Made by a program: the position numbers and the translations under genes. This document shows, piece by piece, positions 1 to 8,657 of a stretch of 64,000 nt of DNA. Location of the stretch: positions 1 through 64,000 of the forward strand of contig DYBL01000010.1 in NCBI GenBank assembly GCA_019418625.1, written 5' to 3'. The notes under the pieces are model-generated. The model saw nothing but the letters and a program-made list of their open reading frames with translations. It ran no database searches and was not told the origin of the DNA. Positions within the stretch are counted from its first letter, which is position 1. Every line of letters begins with the position of its first letter. This stretch comes from Clostridiales bacterium. GTDB lineage: Bacteria > Bacillota > Clostridia > Oscillospirales > Oscillospiraceae.

Positions 1-1242
1 CCCCTGGCCCGGCCGCTGATGCTGGAGGCCGTGTTCGGTGCGGGCGTTTTTTTGATGCTGCCCGGGCGGCTCTTCGGCGGAAAACGGGTGCTGCGGCCCC
101 AGGGGGAGCCTGCCGGTGCCGCCGGGGACCGGCTGCGCAGCCGCCTGGACCGGACGGCCGCGGCGCTGCGGGATCTCTATGACAGCATGGGCCGGGTGCC
201 CCAGGCATCCACGGAGGAAAACCCGGCGGTGGTCTTTGACCGGGCGGCGGAGAAGGTATGCCGCAACTGTGCATTGTGCGAGCACTGCTGGCAGCGGGAA
301 TATACGGGCACCTTCAACGCCATGAACGACGCAACCCCCTTTCTCCTGGAGCGGGGGCGGGCCATGGCCAAGGACTTCCCCGCCTACTTTGCCGACCGCT
401 GCATCCATCTGCCGGACCTCATCAGTGCCATCAATGGTGAGCTGACCGCCTATCTGCTGCGCCGGCAGTACCGCAGGGAGCTGGAGGATACACGCCGCAG
501 CGCCCGGGGCCAGTATGCCCAGCTCAGCGAGCTGCTGACGGCCACCGCCGCCACGCTGGAGTCGGCGCCGGTATCCGCCGGCGCCCCCCACGGGCGCATC
601 GGTGCGGCCCTGCGGCCCCGGGAGGGGGAGAAGGTGTGCGGGGACACGCTGGCCTCCTTTTCCACGGAGGCGGGGCTATTGTGCCTGCTGCTCTCCGACG
701 GCATGGGTACCGGGGAGGAGGCCCGCAAGGAGTCGGCGCTGACCTGCCGCCTGCTGCGCCAATTCCTGGAGGCGGGCATCGAGCCGGAGTCCGCCCTCAA
801 GACCCTCAATTCTGCCATGGCCCTGCGGGGGGCCGACACAGGCAGCTTTACCACCGTAGACCTGCTCACCTGTCGGACGGAGACGGGAGAGGCGGTATTT
901 TATAAGTTCGGCGCCGCCCCCAGCTACGTGAAGAAAAACGGGACGGTGCGGCGCATCACCGGCGGCGCGCTGCCGGTGGGGCTGCGGGGAGCGGACGCGG
1001 TCCCGGACGTGACCCGGGCCACGCTGGCGCCGGGGAGCTTCGCGGTGCTCATCAGCGACGGCGTAGCGGACGCGAACCACGACGAGTGGCTCCAGGACCT
1101 GCTGGCCGGCTGGGAGGGGACCGATCCCCAGGCTCTGGCCACGCTTATATTGGCTGAAAGCGTGCGCCGGGAGGGCCTGCAGGACGACTGCGGCGTGCAG
1201 GTATTGTATCTTCCGCCGGAAGGCGGCGCAAAAATGGTGTGA
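1..1242 (+). CDS. spoIIE: Stage II sporulation protein E, C-terminal part (5' end outside window)
   Basis: The reading frame is open from base 1, so the N-terminal membrane region lies upstream; 413 residues are visible. The C-terminal half is a PP2C-type serine phosphatase domain: an acidic metal site SDGMGTG, a second ISDGV and a final DDCG motif, in the order expected for SpoIIE. A central cysteine-containing segment (CRNCALCEHC) is typical of the SpoIIE middle region. In the family this phosphatase dephosphorylates the anti-anti-sigma factor SpoIIAA and so activates sigma-F in the forespore; it also acts at the polar septum. This is the clearest sign that the host forms spores. The next gene follows after 72 nt in the same direction. 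Confidence 0.9.
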   Translation, partial: PLARPLMLEAVFGAGVFLMLPGRLFGGKRVLRPQGEPAGAAGDRLRSRLDRTAAALRDLYDSMGRVPQASTEENPAVVFDRAAEKVCRNCALCEHCWQREYTGTFNAMNDATPFLLERGRAMAKDFPAYFADRCIHLPDLISAINGELTAYLLRRQYRRELEDTRRSARGQYAQLSELLTATAATLESAPVSAGAPHGRIGAALRPREGEKVCGDTLASFSTEAGLLCLLLSDGMGTGEEARKESALTCRLLRQFLEAGIEPESALKTLNSAMALRGADTGSFTTVDLLTCRTETGEAVFYKFGAAPSYVKKNGTVRRITGGALPVGLRGADAVPDVTRATLAPGSFAVLISDGVADANHDEWLQDLLAGWEGTDPQALATLILAESVRREGLQDDCGVQVLYLPPEGGAKMV

Positions 1243-1314
1243 GGCTGTATAAATCCGCATGCGCTGAGACAAAATGGAAGTATCAAAACTGTGGTTACAG
1301 GAGGCGTGAAGCGG

Positions 1315-1587
1315 ATGGTAAAAGGTATTTCCAGACGGGTGGTCGTGGTGGACTCCCCGGATCAGCGGTATTTTGAGCAGGCCATCTTCATCGTGCGCAA
1401 CGACGCCGCCGGAGAGGGCGTCACCGCCCGGGATCTGGTGGAGGAGGCCAAGCGGGTGGCCCGCAACTACGCAGGCGGCGATCACGGCCATTTCAGCAGG
1501 GCGTGGCGGGATCTGAGCCCGGCGGTCTACACGCTGCTGGGGGCGGGCGGCATCGGCATGGTGTGGCTCATCGCGGCGCTGGTATAA
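1315..1587 (+). CDS. Small conserved-looking protein with C-terminal membrane segment
   Basis: A 90-residue protein I do not recognise. The ATG at 1315 is chosen because AGGAGG at 1299-1304 sits 10 nt upstream; an in-frame GTG at 1291 has no ribosome site. The N-terminal two thirds are charged (VVVVDSPDQRYFEQAIFIV, then a VARNYAGG stretch) and the last 18 residues (from TLLGAGGIG) are hydrophobic, fitting a single tail-anchor membrane helix. It lies 72 nt after spoIIE and before a strong terminator, so it may be co-transcribed with it. No function is assigned. Confidence 0.7.
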   Translation: MVKGISRRVVVVDSPDQRYFEQAIFIVRNDAAGEGVTARDLVEEAKRVARNYAGGDHGHFSRAWRDLSPAVYTLLGAGGIGMVWLIAALV

Positions 1588-1699
1588 TGACCGCAAAGCG
1601 GCCATCATCATTTGATTTGAGCCGTTTTTCTCGCCCCTTGCAGGGCAGCCGAAAAACATGGCGTTATACCATTCCGGCTCCGCCGTCATGGTATAATAA

Positions 1700-1735
1700 A
1701 AAAGGAAGGACAGGCCGAGCCTGTCCTTCTTTTTT
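1700..1735. terminator. Bidirectional intrinsic terminator
   Basis: AAGGACAGGC (1706-1715), a CGA loop and GCCTGTCCTT, flanked by an A run and a T run, so it can stop transcription from both the 1315 gene and the convergent ribF operon. Another inverted repeat (TTATACCAT at 1664-1672 with ATGGTATAA at 1688-1696) lies just upstream. Confidence 0.85.
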
Positions 1736-2645
1736 ATAATTCGGTATGTTCCACAAAGTAGCGGCGGGTGGTCTCCGCATCCGCGGCGATCCGGGCCTTC
1801 AGGGCGTCCAGAGAGTCAAAGCGCATCTCGTCGCGCAGGTGCTGGAAAAACTCCAGACGCATGGTCCGGCCATAGAGGTCTCCGGCAAAGTCCAGCAGGC
1901 ACGCCTCCACGGTCACGTCGGAGCCGTTGTTCACGGTGGGCCGGGTACCCACGTTGGTGACGGCGGGATAGGTGCTGCCGTCGTCCAGGATGACCCGGGT
2001 CACATAGACCCCGTGGCTGGGCACCAGTACATGGGGCGGGATGGTGATGTTGGCCGTGGGGAACAGGCGGGAAGAGCCCAGGCCCCGTCCGTGGCGCACC
2101 ACGCCCGTCAGGGTATGAGGGTGGCCCAAAAAGCGGTTGGCCCGGTCGATCTGCCCCAGCTCCACCAGGCGGCGGATATAGGTGGAGCTGACGGTGATGC
2201 CTGCCACCTCCACCTTGGGGATGATGTCGCAGCCCAGGCCCAGCTGGGCGCACAGAGCCTGCAGCCCCTCGGGGGAGCCCTCGTTCTTGTGGCCGAAGTG
2301 ATGGTCGTGGCCGGCCACCAGATGCACGGCGTGATACCGCTTGATGAGGATGTCCCGGACGAAATCGTCCCAGGGCGTGGTCATCATCTCGTGGTCAAAG
2401 GGCACCATCAGCACTTCGTCGATGCCGTAGAGCCGGCGGATGAGGCCCCGGCGGTCCTCCGCGGAGTTGATGAGGGGGCAGGGCTGGCCGGTGATGACCT
2501 CCTTGGGGGGACGGTCAAAGGTGAATACCGCAGGGGTGACGCCCCGGGCGGCGGCCTCCTCCGCCGTGCGCCGCAGCAGCGCCGCGTGGCCCAGATGGAC
2601 TCCGTCGAAGAAGCCCAGGGCAATGACTTTTTCCTTGATGGACAT
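1734..2645 (-). CDS. ribF: Bifunctional riboflavin kinase / FAD synthetase
   Basis: A 303-residue RibF-type protein that makes FMN from riboflavin and then FAD. The N-terminal adenylyltransferase half carries GFFDGVHLGH (HxGH nucleotidylyltransferase signature) and TYIRRLVELG; the C-terminal flavokinase half carries GRGLGSSRLFPTANI. The ATG at 2645 is preferred: GGAG lies 9 nt upstream within the last truB codons, and the truB stop is only 4 nt away. The upstream TTG at 2660 has no ribosome site. It is the last gene of the rimP-infB operon, a common Firmicute arrangement (truB-ribF). Confidence 0.95.
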   Translation of the reverse strand: MSIKEKVIALGFFDGVHLGHAALLRRTAEEAAARGVTPAVFTFDRPPKEVITGQPCPLINSAEDRRGLIRRLYGIDEVLMVPFDHEMMTTPWDDFVRDILIKRYHAVHLVAGHDHHFGHKNEGSPEGLQALCAQLGLGCDIIPKVEVAGITVSSTYIRRLVELGQIDRANRFLGHPHTLTGVVRHGRGLGSSRLFPTANITIPPHVLVPSHGVYVTRVILDDGSTYPAVTNVGTRPTVNNGSDVTVEACLLDFAGDLYGRTMRLEFFQHLRDEMRFDSLDALKARIAADAETTRRYFVEHTEL

Positions 2646-2649
2646 GGTA

Positions 2650-3516
2650 TTACGCTCCAAAGAAATTCTTGATGGAAGTCAGGGTGCCGCCCCTGGCCTG
2701 GGACAGGCAGAGAAACTGCCGGTCCTGACTGTAAACGCGGTAGGTGCCGTCGGCTGTGCCGGGCAGAGAGATGGGGTTGCCGCAGCGCACCCGCTTTTCC
2801 AGCTTCTCCGACTTGAGAAGCAAAATGGGGTGCTGGGAGAAGAGACTGTCCGTGGGGAGAAGAAGTTCCTCTCCCTGGCGCTGCACGTCCTCCAGCGTCA
2901 CGGCGTCGTCCAGGGTGAAGCCGGCGGCCATGGTGCGCCGCAGGCTGTACATGGTGCCGCCGCAGCCTAAGGAGCGGCCGATGTCGTGGCAGAGGGTGCG
3001 CACATAGGTGCCCTTGGAGCACCGGCAGCGCAGCACATAGTCCGTCTCACTGACCTGTTCCACCAGTTCCAGCTCGTAAATGGTGACGCTGCGGGGCTTG
3101 CGCTCCACCGCCTGACCCTTGCGGGCCAGCTCATAGAGCTTTTTCCCCTGGATCTTGATGGCCGAGTACATAGGGGGGATCTGCTGGATGGGACCCCGGA
3201 AAGGTTCCAGCGCCGCCGCTACGTCCGCGGCGGTGACGGTGACCGGGGACGTTTCCAGCACGCGGCCGGAGGTATCCTCCGTGTCGGTCACCTGGCCCAG
3301 CCGCAGCCCGGCCAGATACTCCTTTTCCCCGTTTTCCGCGAACTCCACCGCCCGGGTGGCCTGTCCCACGAACACCGGCAGCACGCCGGTGGCCATGGGG
3401 TCCAGGGTGCCGCCGTGGCCGATGCGCCGCTCATTCAGGATGCCCCGGAGCTTGGCGCACACGTCCATGGAAGTCCAGTCCGCCGGTTTATCGATGATCA
3501 CAATGCCGTTTGGCAT
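2650..3516 (-). CDS. truB: tRNA pseudouridine-55 synthase
   Basis: A 288-residue TruB, which makes pseudouridine 55 in the T loop of tRNAs. The catalytic motif GHGGTLDPMATGVL with its Asp is near residue 40, and KPADWTSMDV is present at the N terminus. A PUA-like C-terminal region ends the protein. GAGGA lies upstream of the ATG. It sits 31 nt after nrnA and 4 nt before ribF. Confidence 0.96.
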   Translation of the reverse strand: MPNGIVIIDKPADWTSMDVCAKLRGILNERRIGHGGTLDPMATGVLPVFVGQATRAVEFAENGEKEYLAGLRLGQVTDTEDTSGRVLETSPVTVTAADVAAALEPFRGPIQQIPPMYSAIKIQGKKLYELARKGQAVERKPRSVTIYELELVEQVSETDYVLRCRCSKGTYVRTLCHDIGRSLGCGGTMYSLRRTMAAGFTLDDAVTLEDVQRQGEELLLPTDSLFSQHPILLLKSEKLEKRVRCGNPISLPGTADGTYRVYSQDRQFLCLSQARGGTLTSIKNFFGA

Positions 3517-3547
3517 AGGGTGTCCTCACTTCACTTGGATTTGCCGG

Positions 3548-4504
3548 TCATCCGGCATAGTCGCCGGCCACCTGGGCCACGGCTGCCAGGATCTGCTCCT
3601 TGGCCTCCTGCCAGGGGGCCTCCACCGTGCAGCCGGCGGCTGCGGCGTGGCCGCCTCCGCCCAAAAGGCCGCAGGCCTTCGTGGCGTTGATGCGGCTGCC
3701 GGTCCGCAGGGACATCTTCCACACATCCGGCCTCAGCTCCCGCATGGTGATGGCGCAGTCCACCCCCTGGATCTGGCCGCCCAGAGCGCTGAGGTCCTCG
3801 GCATCGGACTCCGTGGCCTCGAACCGGGCCATGAGGGACAGGGGCACGGACAGCACCGCCACCCGGTCGTGGTCATAGAACTCGCAGGCACTGAGCATGG
3901 CACCCTCCAGCTGCATGCGCTTGCGGCTCTTGGTGCGGAAGAACACCTTGTTCACCGTGTGGTAGTCGATGCCCGTGCGCATAAGGGCCGCCGCCACCGC
4001 GTGGGTATCTGCGGTGGTGTTGCCGTAGGCAAAGCAGCCCGTGTCCGTGGACACGGCCACGTAAAGGGGCAGGGCGATCTCGGGGGTGATGGGGCCCAGG
4101 CGGGAGAGAATGCTGTACATCAGCTCACCGCAGGCGGCCGCCTCGGCGCGCAGGATGTTCTCCCGGCCGAAGCGCTCAAAGGAGGGATGATGGTCGATGG
4201 CAAGGTCGATGCGGCCCACATAGGGCAGGGCGTTTTCCGGCAGCAGGGCCGTGGTGGCCACGTCCGTGGACACCACATGGTCCGGCACGAAATCCGCCGG
4301 AGCCGTATAGGGGGCGAAGTAGGGCGTGGTGGTCTCCGTCAGCTCCGGGTTATCCAGCAGATATGCCGTCTTGCCCAGGGCGCGCAGGGCGGCGCACAAC
4401 GCCGCCGCGCAGCCCACCGTGTCCCCGTCCGGGCGCACGTGGGTGAGGATGAGCACCCGGTCCAGCTGCCGCAGCAGCGCCGCGGCCTGATCTACCGTCA
4501 GCAT
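3548..4504 (-). CDS. nrnA: DHH/DHHA1 phosphoesterase (NrnA-type oligoribonuclease / pAp phosphatase)
   Basis: A 318-residue DHH-family protein. The metal-binding motifs are HVRPDGDTVG, STDVAT and the name-giving DHH in AIDHHPS; the C-terminal DHHA1 domain has GGGGHAAAAGC. In B. subtilis NrnA degrades very short RNAs and hydrolyses 3'-phosphoadenosine 5'-phosphate. The ATG at 4504 has GGAGG 7 nt upstream (4512-4516). A GTG at 4510 overlaps the rbfA stop but sits only 1 nt from the GGAGG, too close to be used. Location between rbfA and truB is the usual Firmicute order. Confidence 0.92.
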   Translation of the reverse strand: MLTVDQAAALLRQLDRVLILTHVRPDGDTVGCAAALCAALRALGKTAYLLDNPELTETTTPYFAPYTAPADFVPDHVVSTDVATTALLPENALPYVGRIDLAIDHHPSFERFGRENILRAEAAACGELMYSILSRLGPITPEIALPLYVAVSTDTGCFAYGNTTADTHAVAAALMRTGIDYHTVNKVFFRTKSRKRMQLEGAMLSACEFYDHDRVAVLSVPLSLMARFEATESDAEDLSALGGQIQGVDCAITMRELRPDVWKMSLRTGSRINATKACGLLGGGGHAAAAGCTVEAPWQEAKEQILAAVAQVAGDYAG

Positions 4505-4506
4505 GC

Positions 4507-4899
4507 TCACGCCTCCGTTTCCGGCGCGCTGTCCTCAGCGGAGCGGGCCTCGTCCTGCCGCTCTACCTGACGCAGTACCTCCAGAATGTGGGCGCCGTGG
4601 AGGATGGAGTCATCCGCCACGAATTGCAGCTGGGGCGTATAGCGCAGCTGGAGGGCATGCCCCAGCTCCCGCCGCAAAAAGCCTGCGGCGGACTTGAGGC
4701 CCTGGAGCACGTCCTTTTCCTGGGACTTGTCCAGAACGGAGATATAGACCCGGGCATAGCGCAGGTCGCCGGTGGTGTCCACCCGGGTGATGGAGACCAT
4801 GCCGGTCTGGGACACCCGGGGGTCCTTCAGGCGGCGGAGCTGGTCGCTCAGCTCCCGCTGGATCTCTTCATTGATGCGGCCGATTCGATTGCTGGGCAT
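4507..4899 (-). CDS. rbfA: Ribosome-binding factor A
   Basis: A 130-residue RbfA, a 30S maturation factor that binds near the 16S central pseudoknot. It starts MPSNRIGRINEEIQRELS and contains LKDPRV and the ARVYISVL strand typical of the KH-like fold. The ATG at 4899 has a strong AAAGGAGG 7 nt upstream. The frame stays open further upstream, to 5202, but that extension runs through the hairpin-rich insert and is not protein-like. It is followed directly by nrnA. Confidence 0.94.
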   Translation of the reverse strand: MPSNRIGRINEEIQRELSDQLRRLKDPRVSQTGMVSITRVDTTGDLRYARVYISVLDKSQEKDVLQGLKSAAGFLRRELGHALQLRYTPQLQFVADDSILHGAHILEVLRQVERQDEARSAEDSAPETEA

Positions 4900-4929
4900 G
4901 AATGGGCCTCCTTTCTTCGATAAAAGAAG

Positions 4930-4955
4930 GGGCGGCGGCGCTGGCGCCGCCGCCC
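4930..4955 (-). terminator. Strong GC hairpin between infB and rbfA
   Basis: A perfect 12-bp stem (GGGCGGCGGCGC / GCGCCGCCGCCC) with a 2-nt loop. Read in the operon direction it is followed by CTTCTTTTAT, a weak U tract, then the rbfA ribosome site. It could act as a partial terminator or attenuator, or simply protect the RNA end. Confidence 0.5.
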
Positions 4956-4999
4956 TCAAAGTGATTGGTAATGGTATGGTCCGTGGACCGATCCGCCTC

Positions 5000-5043
5000 A
5001 GCGGGGGATCTCCTCCATGGTGAAGCCCTCGATGATGTCGCCT
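5000..5043 (-). repeat. Direct repeat copy 1: duplicated 3' end of infB
   Basis: Identical over 44 bp to 5218-5261. On the minus strand it encodes the last 14 residues of IF-2 ([14 protein letters not shown]) followed by a TGA stop at 4998-5000, whereas the live infB copy ends in TAA. It is therefore an orphan second tail of infB, separated from the gene by a 174-bp insert. Confidence 0.9.
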
Positions 5044-5217
5044 GCCCTGCGAAACAGGGGCTTCGCAGGGAGACCCGGGGACCATCCTCGGCAGGCGGAG
5101 CCTGCCTGCGGCAAGGCTTCGGGCAAGGCCCGAAGCGCTTGGAAGCGCTGACGCGGAGCACCGCATAGCGGTGCAGGAAGGCGACGGGGAAGAGGCGAAC
5201 AAAGAAGCACGCCTTTT
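5044..5217. mobile_element. Hairpin-rich 174-bp insert between the two infB tails
   Basis: No gene. The segment is almost wholly made of short inverted repeats: CCCTGCGAA/TTCGCAGGG, GGCAGGC/GCCTGCC, TTCGGGC/GCCCGAA, AGCGCTT/AAGCGCT and GCACCGC/GCGGTGC. It is bounded by the 44-bp direct repeat. The structure is that of a small non-autonomous palindromic element with a long target duplication, or of a tandem duplication that later diverged. Calling it mobile is an inference. Confidence 0.5.
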
Positions 5218-7588
5218 AGCGGGGGATCTCCTCCATGGTGAAGCCCTCGATGATGTCGCCTTCCTTGATGTCGTTGAACTTCTCCACGGTCATGCCGCAC
5301 TCGTAGTTCTCGGCGACCTCCTTGGCATCGTCCTTGAAGCGCTTGAGGGAGGCCAGGTGGCCCTCGTGGATGACGATGCCGTCACGCACCACGCGCACGG
5401 AGCAGTTGCGCACGATCTTGCCGTCCTGGACGTAGCAGCCGGCGATGGTGCCCACGCCGGAGACCTTGTAGGTCTGGCGGACCTCCGCGTGGCCCAGCAC
5501 CACTTCCCGGTACTTGGGAGCCAGCATGCCCTTCATGGCGGCGGTGATCTCGTCGATGCAGTCATAGATGACGCGGTACATGCGCATATCCACGTTCTGA
5601 CGCACGGCGCCGTCCCGTGCGGCCGCGTCGGGCCGGACGTTGAAGCCCACGATGATGGCGCTGGAAGAGGCGGCCAGCATCACGTCGGACTCGTTGATGG
5701 CGCCCACGCCGCCGTGGATGACGCGGACGTTGACCTCGTCGTTGGAGAGCTTCTCCAAAGAGGCCTTCACGGCCTCCACGCTGCCCTGGACGTCGGCCTT
5801 GACGATCAGGGGCAGCTCCTTGCGCTCGCCGGCCTGGATCTGGTCGAACAGGTTCTCCAAAGAGACCTTCTGTACCGGCGCGGCGGCCTTGGCGCGGGCC
5901 TCGGCCTTACGCTGCTCCACCAGCTCGCGGGCCATGCGCTCGTCTGCCACGGCGAAGAAGGGGCTGCCGGCCTCGGGGGCCTCGGAAAGGCCCGCGATCT
6001 CCACGGGCACGGAGGGGCCGGCCTCGGTGAGGCGGTTGCCCTTGTAGTCGGTCATGACGCGGATACGGCCCACGGCGGTACCGGCGATGATGATGTCGCC
6101 CTGCTTGAGGGTGCCGTTTTGCACCAGCAGCGTTGCCACGGGGCCGCGGCCCTTGTCCAGCCGGGCCTCGATGACGGTGCCCTGGCCGGCGCGGTTGGGG
6201 TTGGCCTTCAGCTCTTCCATCTCGGCGGTGAGGGTGACCATCTCCAGCAGGTTCTCAATACCGATGTTCTTCTTGGCGGAGACTTTGCAGCAGATGGTCT
6301 CGCCGCCCCAGTCCTCGGGCACCAGGCCGTACTCGGTCAGCTGCTGGAGCACCCGGTCGGGGTTGGCCTCGGGCTTGTCGATCTTGTTGATGGCCACGAT
6401 GATGGGGATGTTCGCGGCCTTGGCGTGGTTGATGGACTCCACCGTCTGGGGCATGATGCCGTCGTCGGCGGCAACCATCAAAATGGCGATATCGGTGATC
6501 ATGGCACCGCGGGCACGCATGGAGGTGAACGCCTCGTGGCCCGGGGTATCCAGGAAGGTGATGGGCTTGCCGTTCACCTGCACCTGATAGGCGCCGATGT
6601 GCTGGGTGATGCCGCCGGCCTCACCGGAGGCAACGGAGGTATTGCGGATGGTATCCAGCAAAGAGGTCTTGCCGTGGTCCACGTGGCCCATGACCACCAC
6701 CACGGGGGCGCGGGGCACCAGATCCTCGGGCTTATCGGCGTGGTCGTCGATGAGCTTTTCCTCAATGGTGACCACGACTTCCTTCTCCACCTTGCAGCCC
6801 AGCTCCTCGGCGATGATGGCAGCGGTGTCGAAGTCGATCAGCTGGCTCAAAGAGGCCATGACGCCGTTTTTCATCAGGCACTTGACCACTTCGGCGCCGG
6901 TCTTTTTCATACGGGAGGCCAGCTCGCCCACGGAGATCTCGTCGGGGATCATCACCTTGACGGGGGCCTTCTTGGCGATCTCCAGCTGGAGGCGGCGCAT
7001 CCGCTCGGCCTCATCCTGCTTGCGCTTGTTGGAGAAGGTCATGTTGCCCCGGCGCTGGTTGTTGGAGCGGATCTTCTCCTTGCCGCCGCGCTGCTGGCGC
7101 TGCATCCGGTCGGCGCGCTCGCCGCCCAGAGTCTCCAGACGCTCGTCGTACTTGGCAAGGTTCACGTCGCCGCCCTTGCGGGTATCCACGATCTTCTTCT
7201 GGGGCACCCGGGTCGTGGTGGCCTGGGATGCCTGGGGCGCCTTGGCCTCAGCCTTGGGCGCGGCGGCCTGGGGCTGGGTGCCCTGGGGCTTGGCGGGAGC
7301 GGGCTTGGTCTCTGCCTTTTCCTTGGCAGGGGCGCTCTTGCTCTCTTCCTTGGCCTCGGTCTTGGCGGCGGGCTTTTCCTGATAGGCCTCGGCAAAGATG
7401 GCCTGGATGTTGGCCACCTGGTTGTGCTGGGTCAGATAGTCGAAGATCAAAGACAGCTCATGGTCCGTGAGAACCTGCATGTGGTTCTTGGGAGCCGTGG
7501 CATACTTGGTCAGGATCTCCGTGATGGTTTTGGTGGGCAGGCCGAAATCCTTCGCCACCTCATGCACTCTGTATTTCTCAATACCCAA
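5216..7588 (-). CDS. infB: Translation initiation factor IF-2
   Basis: A 790-residue IF-2, the GTPase that places initiator tRNA on the 30S and joins the 50S. The N terminus ([14 protein letters not shown]) is an IF2_N module; an Ala/Lys/Pro-rich linker spans roughly residues 75-135; a second IF2_N module starts near residue 205. The GTPase domain begins with GHVDHGKTS at about residue 301, then [18 protein letters not shown] and NKID. TTG at 7588 is preferred because GAGGTG lies 6 nt upstream; a TTG at 7612 would add eight residues without a ribosome site. The last 14 codons are duplicated downstream (5000-5043). Confidence 0.95.
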   Translation of the reverse strand: MGIEKYRVHEVAKDFGLPTKTITEILTKYATAPKNHMQVLTDHELSLIFDYLTQHNQVANIQAIFAEAYQEKPAAKTEAKEESKSAPAKEKAETKPAPAKPQGTQPQAAAPKAEAKAPQASQATTTRVPQKKIVDTRKGGDVNLAKYDERLETLGGERADRMQRQQRGGKEKIRSNNQRRGNMTFSNKRKQDEAERMRRLQLEIAKKAPVKVMIPDEISVGELASRMKKTGAEVVKCLMKNGVMASLSQLIDFDTAAIIAEELGCKVEKEVVVTIEEKLIDDHADKPEDLVPRAPVVVVMGHVDHGKTSLLDTIRNTSVASGEAGGITQHIGAYQVQVNGKPITFLDTPGHEAFTSMRARGAMITDIAILMVAADDGIMPQTVESINHAKAANIPIIVAINKIDKPEANPDRVLQQLTEYGLVPEDWGGETICCKVSAKKNIGIENLLEMVTLTAEMEELKANPNRAGQGTVIEARLDKGRGPVATLLVQNGTLKQGDIIIAGTAVGRIRVMTDYKGNRLTEAGPSVPVEIAGLSEAPEAGSPFFAVADERMARELVEQRKAEARAKAAAPVQKVSLENLFDQIQAGERKELPLIVKADVQGSVEAVKASLEKLSNDEVNVRVIHGGVGAINESDVMLAASSSAIIVGFNVRPDAAARDGAVRQNVDMRMYRVIYDCIDEITAAMKGMLAPKYREVVLGHAEVRQTYKVSGVGTIAGCYVQDGKIVRNCSVRVVRDGIVIHEGHLASLKRFKDDAKEVAENYECGMTVEKFNDIKEGDIIEGFTMEEIPR
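5218..5261 (-). repeat. Direct repeat copy 2: live 3' end of infB
   Basis: The copy used by the current infB frame (stop TAA at 5216-5218). It matches 5000-5043 base for base; the bases on either side of the 44 bp differ. Confidence 0.9.
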
Positions 7589-7657
7589 TAAAAACACCTC
7601 GTTATGCTCCAACCCGAGGGCTGGGGAAATTTTTACAAGTGACTGCCCCGAGGCAGA

Positions 7658-8362
7658 TCAGGATTCCTTCTTGCGGAAGGAGCCCTTGCCCTTTTTCACG
7701 GGGCGGCTGTTGGCGTATGGATTCGGGGCGCTGCCGCGCTTTGCGGCAAAGCCTCTGCCGGGCTTGCCGTCACGGGCCGGAGAGGCATCTGCGCGGCACC
7801 GGTCGCTTCGGTCCCGGGCGGGGGCTGCCGTCTTGCGGGGCGCATCCCGGTCCGGACGGGGGCGCCTGCCCGGCGCCTTTTGTACATTTGCGGGGGCTTT
7901 GGCGGGCTCTTCTGCCCGGCGCTGGGGCTTTTCCCTGCGGGCTTCCGCGCTCCGGGGCGCTTTGGCCTGGGCTTCGTGCAGGCGCTTGCGCTCGGCGGCC
8001 CGCTTGGCCTTGAGCTCCATCCGCTGGGCAAGGTCGGCGTATCGCGCCGGGTCCATCTGTCCCAGGCGGTTTGCCACCGCGCCTGCAAGGCCCAGGTCCG
8101 TGACGCCGGCCATGGCCACGCTGGCCCGGCCCAGTGCCCGGCCCAGCTCCGCCTTGGAAACCGGCAGCTCAGCAAGCAGGCACTGGCCCTCCCGGGCGAA
8201 GCGCTCTGCCCGGCGGCGGGTGGAGTCGGGCGCGTCGGCACACAGGACCAGAAGCCGGATGGCCCGGCACTCGGCGGCTTCCGCCACCGGCTCCTCGCCT
8301 ACGGCCAGATGGTTGCCCCGCAGGCACAATCCCAGCAGGGAGGCAATGGCGTTATTGTCCAT
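7658..8362 (-). CDS. L7Ae-family ribosomal-like protein (YlxQ type) with long basic tail
   Basis: A 234-residue protein. Residues 1 to about 95 resemble the L7Ae/YlxQ fold found between ylxR and infB in Firmicutes, a putative RNA-binding protein. Normal YlxQ proteins are about 100 residues. Here some 130 extra residues follow, rich in Arg, Lys, Ala and Pro and probably disordered (KRAAERKRLHEAQAK, later PGRRPRPDRD and PVKKGKGSFRKKES). ATG at 8362 is chosen because GGGAGG lies 5 nt upstream; it overlaps the ylxR end by 11 nt. The tail may strengthen RNA binding; this is inference. Confidence 0.8.
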   Translation of the reverse strand: MDNNAIASLLGLCLRGNHLAVGEEPVAEAAECRAIRLLVLCADAPDSTRRRAERFAREGQCLLAELPVSKAELGRALGRASVAMAGVTDLGLAGAVANRLGQMDPARYADLAQRMELKAKRAAERKRLHEAQAKAPRSAEARREKPQRRAEEPAKAPANVQKAPGRRPRPDRDAPRKTAAPARDRSDRCRADASPARDGKPGRGFAAKRGSAPNPYANSRPVKKGKGSFRKKES

Positions 8363-8630
8363 CCGCACCTCCCAGTTCTGCCTCCATGGCGTCGTACACC
8401 TCCGGCGGGATGGCCACCTCGAAGGCCCGTTCCAGCGCCCGGGACTTGCGGGCCTTTTTCAAACAGGCCACGTCGTGGCACACATAGGCGCCCCGGCCGG
8501 GCTTCTTGCCCACAAAGTCCAGCGAGACGGTTCCCTCGGGGGAACGCACCACCCGCAGGAGGGATTTCTTGTCTTTCATCTCACGGCAGCCCACACACTG
8601 CCGCTGGGGGATCTTTTTCGGCTTTGGCAT
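8352..8630 (-). CDS. ylxR: YlxR/RnpM family RNA-binding protein
   Basis: A 92-residue YlxR-family protein. The family signature QRQCVGCREMK near the N terminus and GRGAYVCHDVACL in the middle are intact. YlxR of B. subtilis (RnpM) binds RNase P and modulates its activity. Position between nusA and the L7Ae-like gene is canonical, with tight spacing on both sides (27 nt after nusA, 11-nt overlap with the next gene). Confidence 0.93.
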   Translation of the reverse strand: MPKPKKIPQRQCVGCREMKDKKSLLRVVRSPEGTVSLDFVGKKPGRGAYVCHDVACLKKARKSRALERAFEVAIPPEVYDAMEAELGGADGQ

Positions 8631-8657
8631 CGCACAGACCGCCTTTCCGTTTGGTAC

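Noticed and set aside
1588..1700. Small RNA gene between the 1315 gene and ribF
   Set aside because: Several inverted repeats are present but no promoter could be supported; the shared terminator explains the structure.
4900..5202. N-terminal extension of rbfA through the insert
   Set aside because: The extension is translated palindrome sequence; the ATG at 4899 has an excellent ribosome site and matches the normal RbfA length.
5044..5217. CRISPR array or integron attC site in the hairpin insert
   Set aside because: The hairpins are all different and there is no regular repeat-spacer spacing or integrase core sites.
5171..7591. Long open frame on the plus strand opposite infB (and similar ones opposite spoIIE, nusA, nrdD, accC and others)
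   Set aside because: GC-rich antisense shadows with low-complexity His/Gly/Leu products and no ribosome site; the minus-strand genes have clear family motifs.
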